Positions 54,338-62,168 of a stretch of DNA of 64,000 bases are shown in pieces. Each line of letters opens with the position of its first letter. Positions within the stretch are counted from its first letter, which is position 1. Origin of the DNA: Pseudomonas mandelii (GTDB lineage Bacteria; Pseudomonadota; Gammaproteobacteria; Pseudomonadales; Pseudomonadaceae); assembly GCF_024138395.1 (NCBI RefSeq), contig NZ_JAMYDU010000027.1:1-64000 (forward strand), written 5' to 3'. Under the pieces are notes generated by a model. That model had not been told where the DNA came from. It was given only the letters and a program-made list of their open reading frames with translations, and did not search any database. The translations under genes and the position numbers were made by a program.

Positions 54338-55705
54338 TCAGGAATGCGCTTCAGATAACTTATTGTTGGTTTCAGGACCGCTGACAGGTGGCTCCTTGAG
54401 CACCACACGTTTGATCGGGCCAACGATCACCAGATAGCTGAAGACGGCTACCAGCGCGTTGCAACCAACGAACACCAGCGCCCATTTGAACGAGCCGGTG
54501 GAGCTGATGATGTAACCGATAACGATCGGCGTGGTGATCGACGCGATGTTGCCGAAGGTGTTGAACAGGCCACCGCTGAGACCGGCGATCTGTTTCGGCG
54601 AGGTGTCAGACACCACCGCCCAGCCCAATGCACCGACGCCTTTGCCGAAGAACGCCAAGGCCATGAAGCCGACGACCATCCATTCAACATCTACATAGTT
54701 GCAGGCCACGATGCTACTGGAAACCAGCAGGCCGGCGATGATCGGCGCCTTGCGGGCGAAGGTCAGCGAGTGGCCCTTGCGCAGCAGGTAATCGGAAATC
54801 ACCCCGCCAAGCACACCACCGATAAACCCGCAGATCGCCGGCAGCGAGGCAATGAAGCCGGCCTTGAGGATGGTCATGCCGCGCTCCTGCACCAGGTACA
54901 CCGGGAACCAAGTGAGGAAGAAGTAAGTGATGCCGTTGATGCAGTACTGGCCCAGGTATACGCCGAGCATCATGCGGTTGGTCAGCAGTTGGCGGATGTA
55001 ATCCCACTTCGGACCGTCGCCCTTTTTGCCTTTGCCTTTGTCCTGGTCCATGTCGACCATGCCGCCGTTGTCGGCGATGTGCTTGAACTCGGCGTCGTTG
55101 ATCATCGGGTGTTGGCGCGGGCTGTAGATCACCTTCAGCCAGATCCCCGAGAAGACGATGCCGATCACGCCCATGACGATGAACACATGCTGCCAACCGA
55201 AGCTGTAGACGATCCAGCCCATCAGCGGCGCGAACAACACGGTGGCAAAGTATTGCGCCGAGTTGAAGATCGCCGACGCTGTCCCGCGTTCTGCGGTCGG
55301 GAACCAGGCCGCCACGATGCGTGCGTTGCCGGGGAAGGATGGCGCTTCGGCCAGGCCCACCAAAAAACGCAGCATGAACAGCGCAACCACCGCAGTGGAT
55401 ATGCCGAACTCTCCGACATAGCCCTGCAGCAAGGTGAATAGCGACCAGGTGAAAATGCTCAGCGCGTAGATTTTTTTCGAACCGAAACGGTCCAGCAGCC
55501 AGCCACCGGGAATTTGCCCGGCTACGTAGGCCCAACCGAATGCGGAGAAGATGTAACCGAGGGTGACGGCGTCGATGCCGAGGTCTTTTTGCAGGCTGGA
55601 GCCGGCGATTGCGATGGTGGCCCGGTCGGCGTAGTTGATCGTGGTCACCAGAAACAGCATGAGCAGGATCAAATAGCGGACGTGAGTCGGCTTGGTCGAT
55701 TGCAT
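54338..55705 (-). CDS. MFS transporter, hexarate/galactarate type
   Basis: The 455-residue major facilitator has 12 predicted spans and belongs to the anion:cation symporter group that includes E. coli GudP and GarP (HVRYLILLMLFLVTTINYADRATIAIAG; GWLLDRFGSKKIYALSIF). A cytoplasmic loop between helices 6 and 7 is rich in Lys, Gly and Asp. It probably imports galactarate or glucarate with protons. The ATG at 55705 is chosen; the upstream in-frame extension is REPIN sequence. Adjacent to garD. Confidence 0.9.
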   Translation of the reverse strand: MQSTKPTHVRYLILLMLFLVTTINYADRATIAIAGSSLQKDLGIDAVTLGYIFSAFGWAYVAGQIPGGWLLDRFGSKKIYALSIFTWSLFTLLQGYVGEFGISTAVVALFMLRFLVGLAEAPSFPGNARIVAAWFPTAERGTASAIFNSAQYFATVLFAPLMGWIVYSFGWQHVFIVMGVIGIVFSGIWLKVIYSPRQHPMINDAEFKHIADNGGMVDMDQDKGKGKKGDGPKWDYIRQLLTNRMMLGVYLGQYCINGITYFFLTWFPVYLVQERGMTILKAGFIASLPAICGFIGGVLGGVISDYLLRKGHSLTFARKAPIIAGLLVSSSIVACNYVDVEWMVVGFMALAFFGKGVGALGWAVVSDTSPKQIAGLSGGLFNTFGNIASITTPIVIGYIISSTGSFKWALVFVGCNALVAVFSYLVIVGPIKRVVLKEPPVSGPETNNKLSEAHS

Positions 55706-55762
55706 TGTAGATGTACTCCCACTGATTATTTTTATGCGCGGGTGAAGCTGTTTTTGCCCGGT

Positions 55763-55858
55763 GTAGGAGCTGCCGAAGGCTGCGATCTTTTGATCTTTAG
55801 CGCCTTCAAACGCGCCGAAAATCAAGATCGAAAGATCGCAGCCTGCGGCAGCTCCTAC
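55763..55858. repeat. REPIN of the GTAGGAGCTGCCGAAGG type inside the galactarate cluster
   Basis: The left copy is GTAGGAGCTGCCGAAGGCTG and the right copy ends AGCCTGCGGCAGCTCCTAC. They enclose an inner ATCTTTTGATCTT/AAGATCGAAAGAT pairing. The left arm has one A in place of C. Confidence 0.88.
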
Positions 55859-55914
55859 GTCGGTTTGCGGTATCGGCACCACCGGGGTGGCACCCGATAC
55901 CGCGGTGTTTCCTG

Positions 55915-57360
55915 TCAGGAGCCGATGTAGCTGGTCTTCACGACCGTGTAAAACTCTTGCGCATAGCGACCTTGCTCACGTGATCCATAGGATGAACCTT
56001 TACGCCCACCGAACGGAACGTGGTAATCCACGCCGGCGGTCGGCAGGTTGACCATCACCATCCCGGCCTGGGAGTGGCGTTTGAAGTGGTTGGCGTACTT
56101 CAGCGACGTGGTAGCGATGCCCGCCGACAGTCCGAACTCGGTGTCGTTGGCCATGGCCAGCGCTGCCTCGTAATCGGCGACGCGAACGATGTTGGCCACC
56201 GGGCCGAAGATCTCTTCGCGGCTGATGCGCATCGCCGCTGTGCTGTCGGCAAATAGCGTCGGGGCGAGGAAGTAACCTTCGGTCTCACACGTCACCAGAC
56301 CACCGCCGCTGACCAGACGTGCACCTTCGGACTGGCCGATGTCGATGTACTTCATGTCTTGTTCAAGCTGAGCCTGCGAGACGACCGGACCGATATCAGT
56401 GCCGGTTTTCAGCGCGTGACCGACCTTGATCGACTTCATGCGCTCGGCCATGGCTTCGACAAATTTGTCGTGAATCCCGGCGGTGACAATGAAGCGGCTC
56501 GACGCGGTGCAACGCTGGCCGGTGGAATAGAACGCGCTCTGTACCGACAGCTCGACCGCTTGCTTGAGGTCGGCGTCATCCAGAATGATCTGCGGGTTCT
56601 TGCCGCCCATTTCCAGCTGAACCTTGGCCTGACGCAATACGCAGCTGACAGCGATCTGACGACCCACGCCCACGGAACCGGTGAAGCTGATGCCGTCGAC
56701 TTTCGGGCTCTGCACCAGCGCATCGCCAACCACGCGACCGCTGCCCATCACCAGGTTGAACACACCGGCCGGGAAGCCTGCGCGGGAGATGATTTCCGCC
56801 AGCGCCCAGGCACAGCCCGGCACCAGATCAGCAGGCTTCAACACAACGCAGTTGCCGTAAGCCAGAGCCGGGGCGATTTTCCACGCCGGGATCGCGATCG
56901 GGAAGTTCCACGGGGTGATCAAGCCGACCACACCGAGCGCTTCGCGAGTGACTTCGACGTTGACGCCCGGACGCACCGACGGCAGATAGTCGCCGGACAG
57001 GCGCAGGCATTCACCGGCGAAGAACTTGAAGATATTGCCGGCACGAGTTACTTCGCCGATGGCTTCGGGCAGGGTCTTGCCCTCTTCCCGGGCCAGCAAA
57101 GTGCCGAGTTCTTCGCGACGGGCGAGAATCTCGCTGCCGACTTTATCCAGTGAATCGTGGCGAGCCTGAATGCCCGAAGTGGACCAGGCCGGGAACGCGG
57201 CGCGAGCGGCGTCGATGGCGGCGTGGACCTGAGCCAGATCAGCCTTGGCGTAATCGCCGAGGGTATCGGTCAACTCGGACGGGTTGATGTTGGCGCAGTA
57301 ATCACTGCCCGCCACCCATTCGCCGTTGATGTAGTTATCGAAACGCTTTGAATCAGCCAC
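55915..57360 (-). CDS. 2,5-dioxopentanoate (alpha-ketoglutarate semialdehyde) dehydrogenase
   Basis: This 481-residue NAD(P)-dependent aldehyde dehydrogenase has the nucleotide loop FTGSVGVGRQIA and the Glu region LEMGGKNPQII. The catalytic Cys lies in GQRCTASSRF, near residue 285. Context gives the substrate: KdgD makes 2,5-dioxopentanoate and this enzyme oxidises it to 2-oxoglutarate. The ORF matches the family length. It is 73 bp from kdgD and 209 bp from the transporter, with a REPIN in the larger gap. Confidence 0.92.
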   Translation of the reverse strand: MADSKRFDNYINGEWVAGSDYCANINPSELTDTLGDYAKADLAQVHAAIDAARAAFPAWSTSGIQARHDSLDKVGSEILARREELGTLLAREEGKTLPEAIGEVTRAGNIFKFFAGECLRLSGDYLPSVRPGVNVEVTREALGVVGLITPWNFPIAIPAWKIAPALAYGNCVVLKPADLVPGCAWALAEIISRAGFPAGVFNLVMGSGRVVGDALVQSPKVDGISFTGSVGVGRQIAVSCVLRQAKVQLEMGGKNPQIILDDADLKQAVELSVQSAFYSTGQRCTASSRFIVTAGIHDKFVEAMAERMKSIKVGHALKTGTDIGPVVSQAQLEQDMKYIDIGQSEGARLVSGGGLVTCETEGYFLAPTLFADSTAAMRISREEIFGPVANIVRVADYEAALAMANDTEFGLSAGIATTSLKYANHFKRHSQAGMVMVNLPTAGVDYHVPFGGRKGSSYGSREQGRYAQEFYTVVKTSYIGS

Positions 57361-57433
57361 GGGCTGCCCCTTTTAAAAGAAGTCCTCACGCAAAAAGCCG
57401 CTGATTGCTCAGCGGCCCTGGTTTTATCGAGTG

Positions 57434-58345
57434 TTATTGCGCACCTTGCTTGTCGATCAGCGCGGCGAGCATTTCGTACTCTTCGCCCGTCAGATCGGTC
57501 AGCGGCGCACGCACAGGGCCCGCGTCGAAGCCTGCGATTTTCGCCCCGGCCTTGACGATGCTCACGGCGTAACCGGCCTTGCGGTTACGGATGTCCAGGT
57601 ACGGCAGGAAGAAGTCGTCGATGATCTTGCCAACGGTAGCGTGATCTTCGCGAGCAATGGCGAGGTAGAAATCCATCGCGGTTTTCGGGATGAAGTTGAA
57701 CACCGCCGAGGAGTAAACCGGCACGCCCAGTGCCTTGTAGGCCGCGGCATAAACTTCGGCGGTCGGCAAACCACCCAGGTAGCTGAAGCGATCACCGAGG
57801 CGGCGACGGATCGACACCATCAACTCGATATCGCCCAGGCCATCCTTGTAACCGATCAGGTTCGGGCAGCGCTCGGCCAGACGTTCCAGCAGCGGAGCGG
57901 TCAGGCGGCAGACATTACGGTTGTAAACCACCACGCCGATTTTTACCGATTTGCAGACCGCTTCAACGTGGTCGGCAACACCGTCCTGGCTGGCTTCGGT
58001 CAGGTAGTGCGGCAGCAACAACAGGCCTTTGGCGCCTAGGCGCTCGGCTTCCTGAGCGTATTCGATGGCTTGACGAGTCGAACCGCCGACACCGGCCAGG
58101 ATCGGCACGCTGGTTTCGCAAGTGTCGACGGCAGTCTTGATGATTTCCGAATATTCGCTGGCCGCCAGAGAGAAAAACTCACCGGTGCCGCCCGCGGCGA
58201 ACAATGCCGAGGCGCCGTATGGGGCCAGCCATTCGAGACGTTTGATATAGCCCGCGCGATGGAAATCGCCCTGAACATTGAAGTCGGTGACCGGGAACGA
58301 CAGCAGGCCGGAAGAGAGGATGGACTTCAGTTCTTGTGGATTCAT
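57434..58345 (-). CDS. kdgD: 5-dehydro-4-deoxyglucarate dehydratase
   Basis: The 303-residue DHDPS/NAL-superfamily enzyme dehydrates and decarboxylates 5-dehydro-4-deoxyglucarate to 2,5-dioxopentanoate. The Schiff-base lysine is in LIGYKDGLGDIE and the tyrosine in VVYNRN; GGTGEFFSL is the substrate loop. The start is the ATG at 58345 (MNPQELKSIL). It is the most upstream gene of the galactarate cluster, and its promoter must lie in the 235 bp shared with the divergent LexA-controlled gene. Confidence 0.94.
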   Translation of the reverse strand: MNPQELKSILSSGLLSFPVTDFNVQGDFHRAGYIKRLEWLAPYGASALFAAGGTGEFFSLAASEYSEIIKTAVDTCETSVPILAGVGGSTRQAIEYAQEAERLGAKGLLLLPHYLTEASQDGVADHVEAVCKSVKIGVVVYNRNVCRLTAPLLERLAERCPNLIGYKDGLGDIELMVSIRRRLGDRFSYLGGLPTAEVYAAAYKALGVPVYSSAVFNFIPKTAMDFYLAIAREDHATVGKIIDDFFLPYLDIRNRKAGYAVSIVKAGAKIAGFDAGPVRAPLTDLTGEEYEMLAALIDKQGAQ

Positions 58346-58487
58346 TATTCGAACACCCTGGTAGCAACGTTGTGTGAGAAAACCATTCAGCCTTTGCCGA
58401 AGTTGTAGGTCATCGTACAACTTAAAATACAACCGTCAACTGCATTTCATCGCGAGCCGTAAAACTTGCGTAGGAAAAAGTAATTCC

Positions 58488-58515
58488 TTGACGTAGGAAA
58501 GTTCTCATCTATGAT
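58488..58515 (+). promoter_or_regulatory. Sigma-70 promoter of the phospholipase-like gene
   Basis: TTGACG (58488-58493) and TATGAT (58510-58515) are separated by 16 bp. Both are good matches to sigma-70 boxes, and the LexA box starts eight bases after the -10 box, over the expected transcription start. Confidence 0.7.
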
Positions 58516-58523
58516 TCATACAA

Positions 58524-58539
58524 CTGTATATACATACAG
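58524..58539 (+). promoter_or_regulatory. LexA (SOS) box
   Basis: CTGTATATACATACAG fits the CTGT-N8-ACAG LexA consensus exactly, with an AT-alternating centre that differs from CTGTATATATATACAG at one base. It lies 40 bp before the ATG and overlaps the transcription start predicted from the adjacent sigma-70 boxes. SOS control of the downstream gene is therefore likely (inference from established LexA logic). Confidence 0.85.
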
Positions 58540-58579
58540 TTAGTTTGAATTCTACCTACGACATATCAAGGAGCTAGAA

Positions 58580-59911
58580 ATGTCAGGTCTACACGCAAAA
58601 CCGAAGGAAAACCTGAAGCAGATCATTGCCGATCTGGATGATCTTTTTACCGAGCACGGCATCGCTGTTTCTGGTGATGGCGACACGCTTAAACTCACGG
58701 CCGGTAGCCATCATGGCCTCAACCATCAGCGCCAGGGCCTACTGCCGACGCCACCGAAAAATGCGCTGAAAGGCGCGCCCCAGTTGAGGTTTGAGGGGGC
58801 AGAACATACCGCGATCGGCGACAGCACCCTGCTGCGTTTCGTCAAGGATGCACCTGCCATCCCGGCCTCTCAGGTGGAACTGCACCTGCCCAATGGCCTG
58901 GCATTGACCTATGGGCAAGTGATTGCGCTGGGGGGTGATTTTTATGGAATTCCCGACCAACCGATCTGCGAAGGCGCAACAGCCGCGGACCGAATCCAGC
59001 GCTTTACCAACGCCTTCAACTCCCTGGCGGTACTGCCGGCCTCAAACGCCGAGGCGAAGTTGATCCTCGGTGTCATGCAGAAGGAAATCGCCGCCATCAA
59101 TCAAGCGATCAGGGACGGCAAACAGCCTCACGAAGCTTATGACGCTCTCGGTGATACGTTGTCGGAAGAGTGGAACAAGATCACCGGTGGCGGCAGTTTC
59201 GTCTCGGCTCTGTTCCCTTTGGGGCGTTATCTGAAGCTGGCCGCCAACAATGCCGACCACTTTGCCGAATGGGCGTTGCTGGCCTACATCGCCGGGCACA
59301 CGGCAGCGCTGCAACAAGCGGTACTGGCTCACAACAGCGGCGATGAAAAGCAGTTGGAGTTGGCGTATGCGATGAACGCGTTTGCCGATCACTACCTGAC
59401 CGACCTGTATTCCGCCGGCCACCTGCGAGTACCGCGCAAACAGTTGGCAGCGGTGGTCACGCCCAGTGATCTCGGTTCGTTGATTACCCGTTTCATGCAC
59501 GATGAAGACAGCAAGTTCGGCCTGAACGTGAGCAACGGCAACGGCGATCGCTGGCACGCCTACGGTGACAAGCGCTACTTCGATACCATCGACAGCGCCA
59601 ATCGCGCCCAGGTGAATCAAGCGGTTCAGGTGTCTGCGGATGAAGTGTTCGCGGCGTACCTCAGTGGCACGGCTCCATCGGCCGGCAGCTTTGCTGCTTT
59701 GAAAAGGCTGCCCGACCTGAAAGCGGTACTGAACCCGGCAGGCAATTTCTCGCCACTGTTCAAAGTCGAGGGCAGCAAGGTGTTGCGGCGCAAGGACGTC
59801 AACAACCTCAACGATACCGCCACCGTTGACGACTGGTGGGGCTGGAGCACTTATCTGCTGCTCAAGGACTACCAACCAACCGGCGTGCTGAATTCAGCGG
59901 CCAATGCCTGA
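58580..59911 (+). CDS. Phospholipase C-like zinc-dependent protein, SOS-controlled
   Basis: The 443-residue protein has no signal peptide or membrane segment. Residues 220-285 resemble the zinc-dependent phospholipase C / P1 nuclease helical core: NADHF (Asp226, His227), AYIAGH (His240), ADHYLTDLYSAGHLR (Asp270, His271, Asp275, His281). Further candidates are GGDFYG (Asp120) and RWHAYGD (His326, Asp330). I recall similar phosphatidylcholine-cleaving proteins reported from P. fluorescens, but the match is from motif reading only. The ATG has AGGAG upstream. A LexA box and sigma-70 promoter precede it and a 63-residue ORF follows by 14 bp. A lytic or membrane-remodelling effector released upon DNA damage is one possibility. 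Confidence 0.65.
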   Translation: MSGLHAKPKENLKQIIADLDDLFTEHGIAVSGDGDTLKLTAGSHHGLNHQRQGLLPTPPKNALKGAPQLRFEGAEHTAIGDSTLLRFVKDAPAIPASQVELHLPNGLALTYGQVIALGGDFYGIPDQPICEGATAADRIQRFTNAFNSLAVLPASNAEAKLILGVMQKEIAAINQAIRDGKQPHEAYDALGDTLSEEWNKITGGGSFVSALFPLGRYLKLAANNADHFAEWALLAYIAGHTAALQQAVLAHNSGDEKQLELAYAMNAFADHYLTDLYSAGHLRVPRKQLAAVVTPSDLGSLITRFMHDEDSKFGLNVSNGNGDRWHAYGDKRYFDTIDSANRAQVNQAVQVSADEVFAAYLSGTAPSAGSFAALKRLPDLKAVLNPAGNFSPLFKVEGSKVLRRKDVNNLNDTATVDDWWGWSTYLLLKDYQPTGVLNSAANA

Positions 59912-59925
59912 TAAGGAGATCACTG

Positions 59926-60117
59926 ATGACCATCAAATTGAAACTGGAACTGTCTTCGGGCCAGTCGCTGAAAGGCGCGCCGCTGGAGTTGCTGTCCAAA
60001 GGCTTGCCGATTGCCCGGGCGGTTGTGGATGAACGCGGGAACATCGCGTTCAACACAAAGCCTGGGGCCGTTGAGCTGGCCGTGAGGGTGGACCGTTCGA
60101 TTTTGAGGACTGACTGA
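59926..60117 (+). CDS. Small protein downstream of the phospholipase-like gene
   Basis: The 63-residue product (MTIKLKLELSSGQSLKGAPLEL, ending VDRSILRTD) reads as a small beta-sandwich: it has a regular alternation of polar and hydrophobic residues and no signal peptide. I do not recognise a family. A perfect AAGGAG site seven bases before the ATG and a 14-bp gap to the upstream stop argue for co-transcription with the phospholipase-like gene. Partner, inhibitor or carrier roles are possible but unproven. Confidence 0.65.
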   Translation: MTIKLKLELSSGQSLKGAPLELLSKGLPIARAVVDERGNIAFNTKPGAVELAVRVDRSILRTD

Positions 60118-60279
60118 GGGAGTGGCGAGACGAGGCCCGGCTCTATCGTGAGGGTGCGAGCGCCACGGCCTCTGAAATGATTGGTCAAAATCGCGCTCGG
60201 CATGTCATGAATGCGCCACGTACAGTGTGACCGCTGCCATGAATGGATCATGGCAGACTTCGCACGGAGAGCGATCATC

Positions 60280-60654
60280 ATGACTTTTTCTATCCCGGTT
60301 CTTCCCCGGTTCTCGCCTCACGAGTCCGACAAAGCAATCGTAAAACTGTCGAACGTGGGTGATTTCTTGAAAGTCCGCGTCCCGGATCCGAACGATATTC
60401 CGCCAAATTGGGATGTCTATCCAATCCTTGGGGCGGATACGGAAGCCCCAGATTGGGAGGGCCTCGCACAGCCTACCGGCGCTTGGGATGATGCCAGCGA
60501 CGATATGGTAAAACTGACGGGGATTGAACTGCGAATCCCCAAAGCAGAGCTGGAGAAATACCAGAACACAGCAATCGAATTGCGCTACAAATTCGCGGAT
60601 GAGTCGAGTCTGGAGCCGTGTTCGGAGCCTCTGAAACTGTATATCGAAGCCTGA
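60280..60654 (+). CDS. Small Ig-like beta protein, unknown function
   Basis: The 124-residue protein (MTFSIPVLPRFSPHESDKAI, ending SEPLKLYIEA) appears to be a single beta-sandwich with the late motif ELRIPKAELEKYQ then ELRYKFADESS. Pseudomonas has large surface or toxin-like proteins built from repeats with this IPK...LxYxxxD pattern (from memory), so this may be a stand-alone relative. GGAGA lies nine bases before the ATG. A strong terminator follows. It is a paralogue of the disrupted gene at 60871-61223. Confidence 0.65.
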   Translation: MTFSIPVLPRFSPHESDKAIVKLSNVGDFLKVRVPDPNDIPPNWDVYPILGADTEAPDWEGLAQPTGAWDDASDDMVKLTGIELRIPKAELEKYQNTAIELRYKFADESSLEPCSEPLKLYIEA

Positions 60655-60663
60655 CCCTGTTCG

Positions 60664-60694
60664 CGCCTGACCTTTACCGGTCAGGCGTTTTTTT
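60664..60694 (+). terminator. Intrinsic terminator after the small beta protein
   Basis: The 9-bp stem CGCCTGACC (60664-60672) / GGTCAGGCG (60679-60687) has a 6-base loop and is followed by seven T residues. It ends the transcript begun at the LexA-controlled promoter or at 60.2 kb. Confidence 0.9.
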
Positions 60695-60733
60695 GTGCTG
60701 AAGGTTTTCATGTCCTGATACCGTTCGTCGAAA

Positions 60734-60749
60734 CTGTTATTTCTAACAG
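60734..60749 (+). promoter_or_regulatory. Second CTGT-N8-ACAG palindrome (possible LexA box)
   Basis: CTGTTATTTCTAACAG has perfect 6-bp arms and the LexA spacing, although its centre TATTTCTA is less ideal than that of the box at 58524. It lies 122 bp before the start of a frameshifted paralogue. Confidence 0.5.
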
Positions 60750-60870
60750 TAGCCCGCTCACTGCTTCCTTAGCCTAAATGGTTCAGGAGTTAACGAACCG
60801 GCTCCGTCAGCGCCGCATGCAAAATCGAGTTTTTTAAACGGTTCGATTCATTGTTAAAGGGATTTTGATC

Positions 60871-61223
60871 ATGACTGCACAACAGAAAGTCTTACCTGCC
60901 CCCGTACTTAAAGAAGCCATCGAAGGCGTGCTTTATGTTCATAACCTGATAGACCCGGCACACGCCGTCATTGCCCCTTACCCAAACGCGAGACCAGGGG
61001 ATGAAGTCGAATTAACCGTTGAGACCTCTACTGGTAACGAACGGCATATCGGCTCTTACTGACCCCCGAAATGGTGGGAAAACCCATTGTCTTCACTATT
61101 CCAAAAAAAATCTTTGCCGAAGGTTTGGTCCCAGGCGCTATGGCCAAACTGCACTATCGCACCAGTGACGATGCCGGAAATGTAGTGGTCTCTCCGGTTC
61201 TGCAAGTCCGTCTCGAACTATAG
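60871..61223 (+). pseudogene. Frameshifted small Ig-like beta protein
   Basis: The first frame encodes 63 residues (MTAQQKVLPAPVLKEAIEGV ... STGNERHIGSY) and stops at 61062. The rest of the domain continues from 61059 in another frame (LTPEMVGKPIVFTIPKKIF ... VVSPVLQVRLEL) to a TAG at 61223. Shared IPK and LHYRTSDDAGN features align with the intact protein at 60280, so this is one broken gene of about 117 residues rather than two. One missing base, or two extra, at about 61059 explains it. A CTGT-N8-ACAG palindrome is 122 bp upstream. Confidence 0.7.
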
Positions 61224-61243
61224 GCAGTGTTAAGTAACACGGT

Positions 61244-61990
61244 TCAACGTTGCGCCTGCGCCTCTTCATGAGCATGGCGCAACCGCTCGCGGCTATTCGT
61301 CAGATGCAACCGCATCGCCGCCCGCGCCGCATCGGAATCCTGGCGTGCAATTGCGTCATAAATCTCTTCGTGCTCGCGGCTCAGTCGACTCATGTAGTGC
61401 TGCTGGTCGTCATGGGCCAGGCGCGCGGAGTTCAGGCGCGTGCGCGGAATGATGCTGGTGCCCAGATGGGTCATGATGTCGGTGAAATAGCGGTTGCCGG
61501 TGGCCAAGGCAATTTGCAGGTGGAACTGGAAGTCCGAAGCCACCGCATCGCTGGCGTGGGAGGCGCTTTCATTCAGCGTGTCCAGCGCCGCTCGCATCAA
61601 CGCCAACTGCTCAGGGCTGCGACGTTGCGCGGCAAGGCCGGCGGATTCCACTTCCAGGCTGATGCGCAATTCCAGAATCGCCAATACGTCGCGCAAGGTC
61701 ACCACGGTGGCCGGGTCGATACGGAAACCGCTCGGGCTAGGGGTATCGAGCACGAAGGTGCCGATGCCGTGACGGGTTTCAACTTGCCCGGCGGCCTGCA
61801 AACGGGAAATCGCTTCGCGCACCACGGTGCGGCTGACGCCATGGGCATCCATGATCGCCGACTCGGTGGGCAACTTGTCGCCACGTTTGAGATGACCGTC
61901 GCGGATCTGCTCGGACAGCACCGTCACCAGTTCCTGAGCGAGACTGCGGCGCTTGCGAGGGAGGCGAGGTGCGTCGATCGGGTTTTCCAT
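61244..61990 (-). CDS. FadR/GntR-family transcriptional regulator
   Basis: The 248-residue regulator has an N-terminal winged helix (GDKLPTESAIMDAHGVSRTVVREAISRL, residues 37-64). Its C-terminal all-helical FCD ligand domain includes SDFQFHLQIALATGNRYF and the late MRLHLTNSRERL helix with metal-binding histidines. FCD regulators of this subgroup respond to sugar acids. It is probably the galactarate-cluster regulator, now separated from kdgD by the SOS patch (inference). Confidence 0.85.
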   Translation of the reverse strand: MENPIDAPRLPRKRRSLAQELVTVLSEQIRDGHLKRGDKLPTESAIMDAHGVSRTVVREAISRLQAAGQVETRHGIGTFVLDTPSPSGFRIDPATVVTLRDVLAILELRISLEVESAGLAAQRRSPEQLALMRAALDTLNESASHASDAVASDFQFHLQIALATGNRYFTDIMTHLGTSIIPRTRLNSARLAHDDQQHYMSRLSREHEEIYDAIARQDSDAARAAMRLHLTNSRERLRHAHEEAQAQR

Positions 61991-62065
61991 GGTGAACGTC
62001 TTTTCTCGAAAATTACGGCTGAAACCGCATCATAGCTCAACGCGGTTGTACGATCACCACCGCCT

Positions 62066-62158
62066 CTGTAGGAGCGAGGCTTGCCCGCGAAGAACGATAA
62101 CGCGGTCCTCAATCGGAAACCGCGTGAAGGCTTTCGCGGGCAAGCCTCGCTCCTACAG
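62066..62158. repeat. REPIN upstream of the FadR-type regulator
   Basis: CTGTAGGAGCGAGGCTTGCC and the inverted GGCAAGCCTCGCTCCTACAG flank a spacer with AACGCGGT/ACCGCGTG pairing. It lies between two minus-strand genes. Confidence 0.88.
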
Positions 62159-62168
62159 GAGTGCGGTG

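Noticed and set aside
58524..61223. Prophage or pyocin remnant at the LexA boxes
   Set aside because: No integrase, repressor, capsid, tail, holin or lysin gene is present between 58.3 and 61.2 kb.
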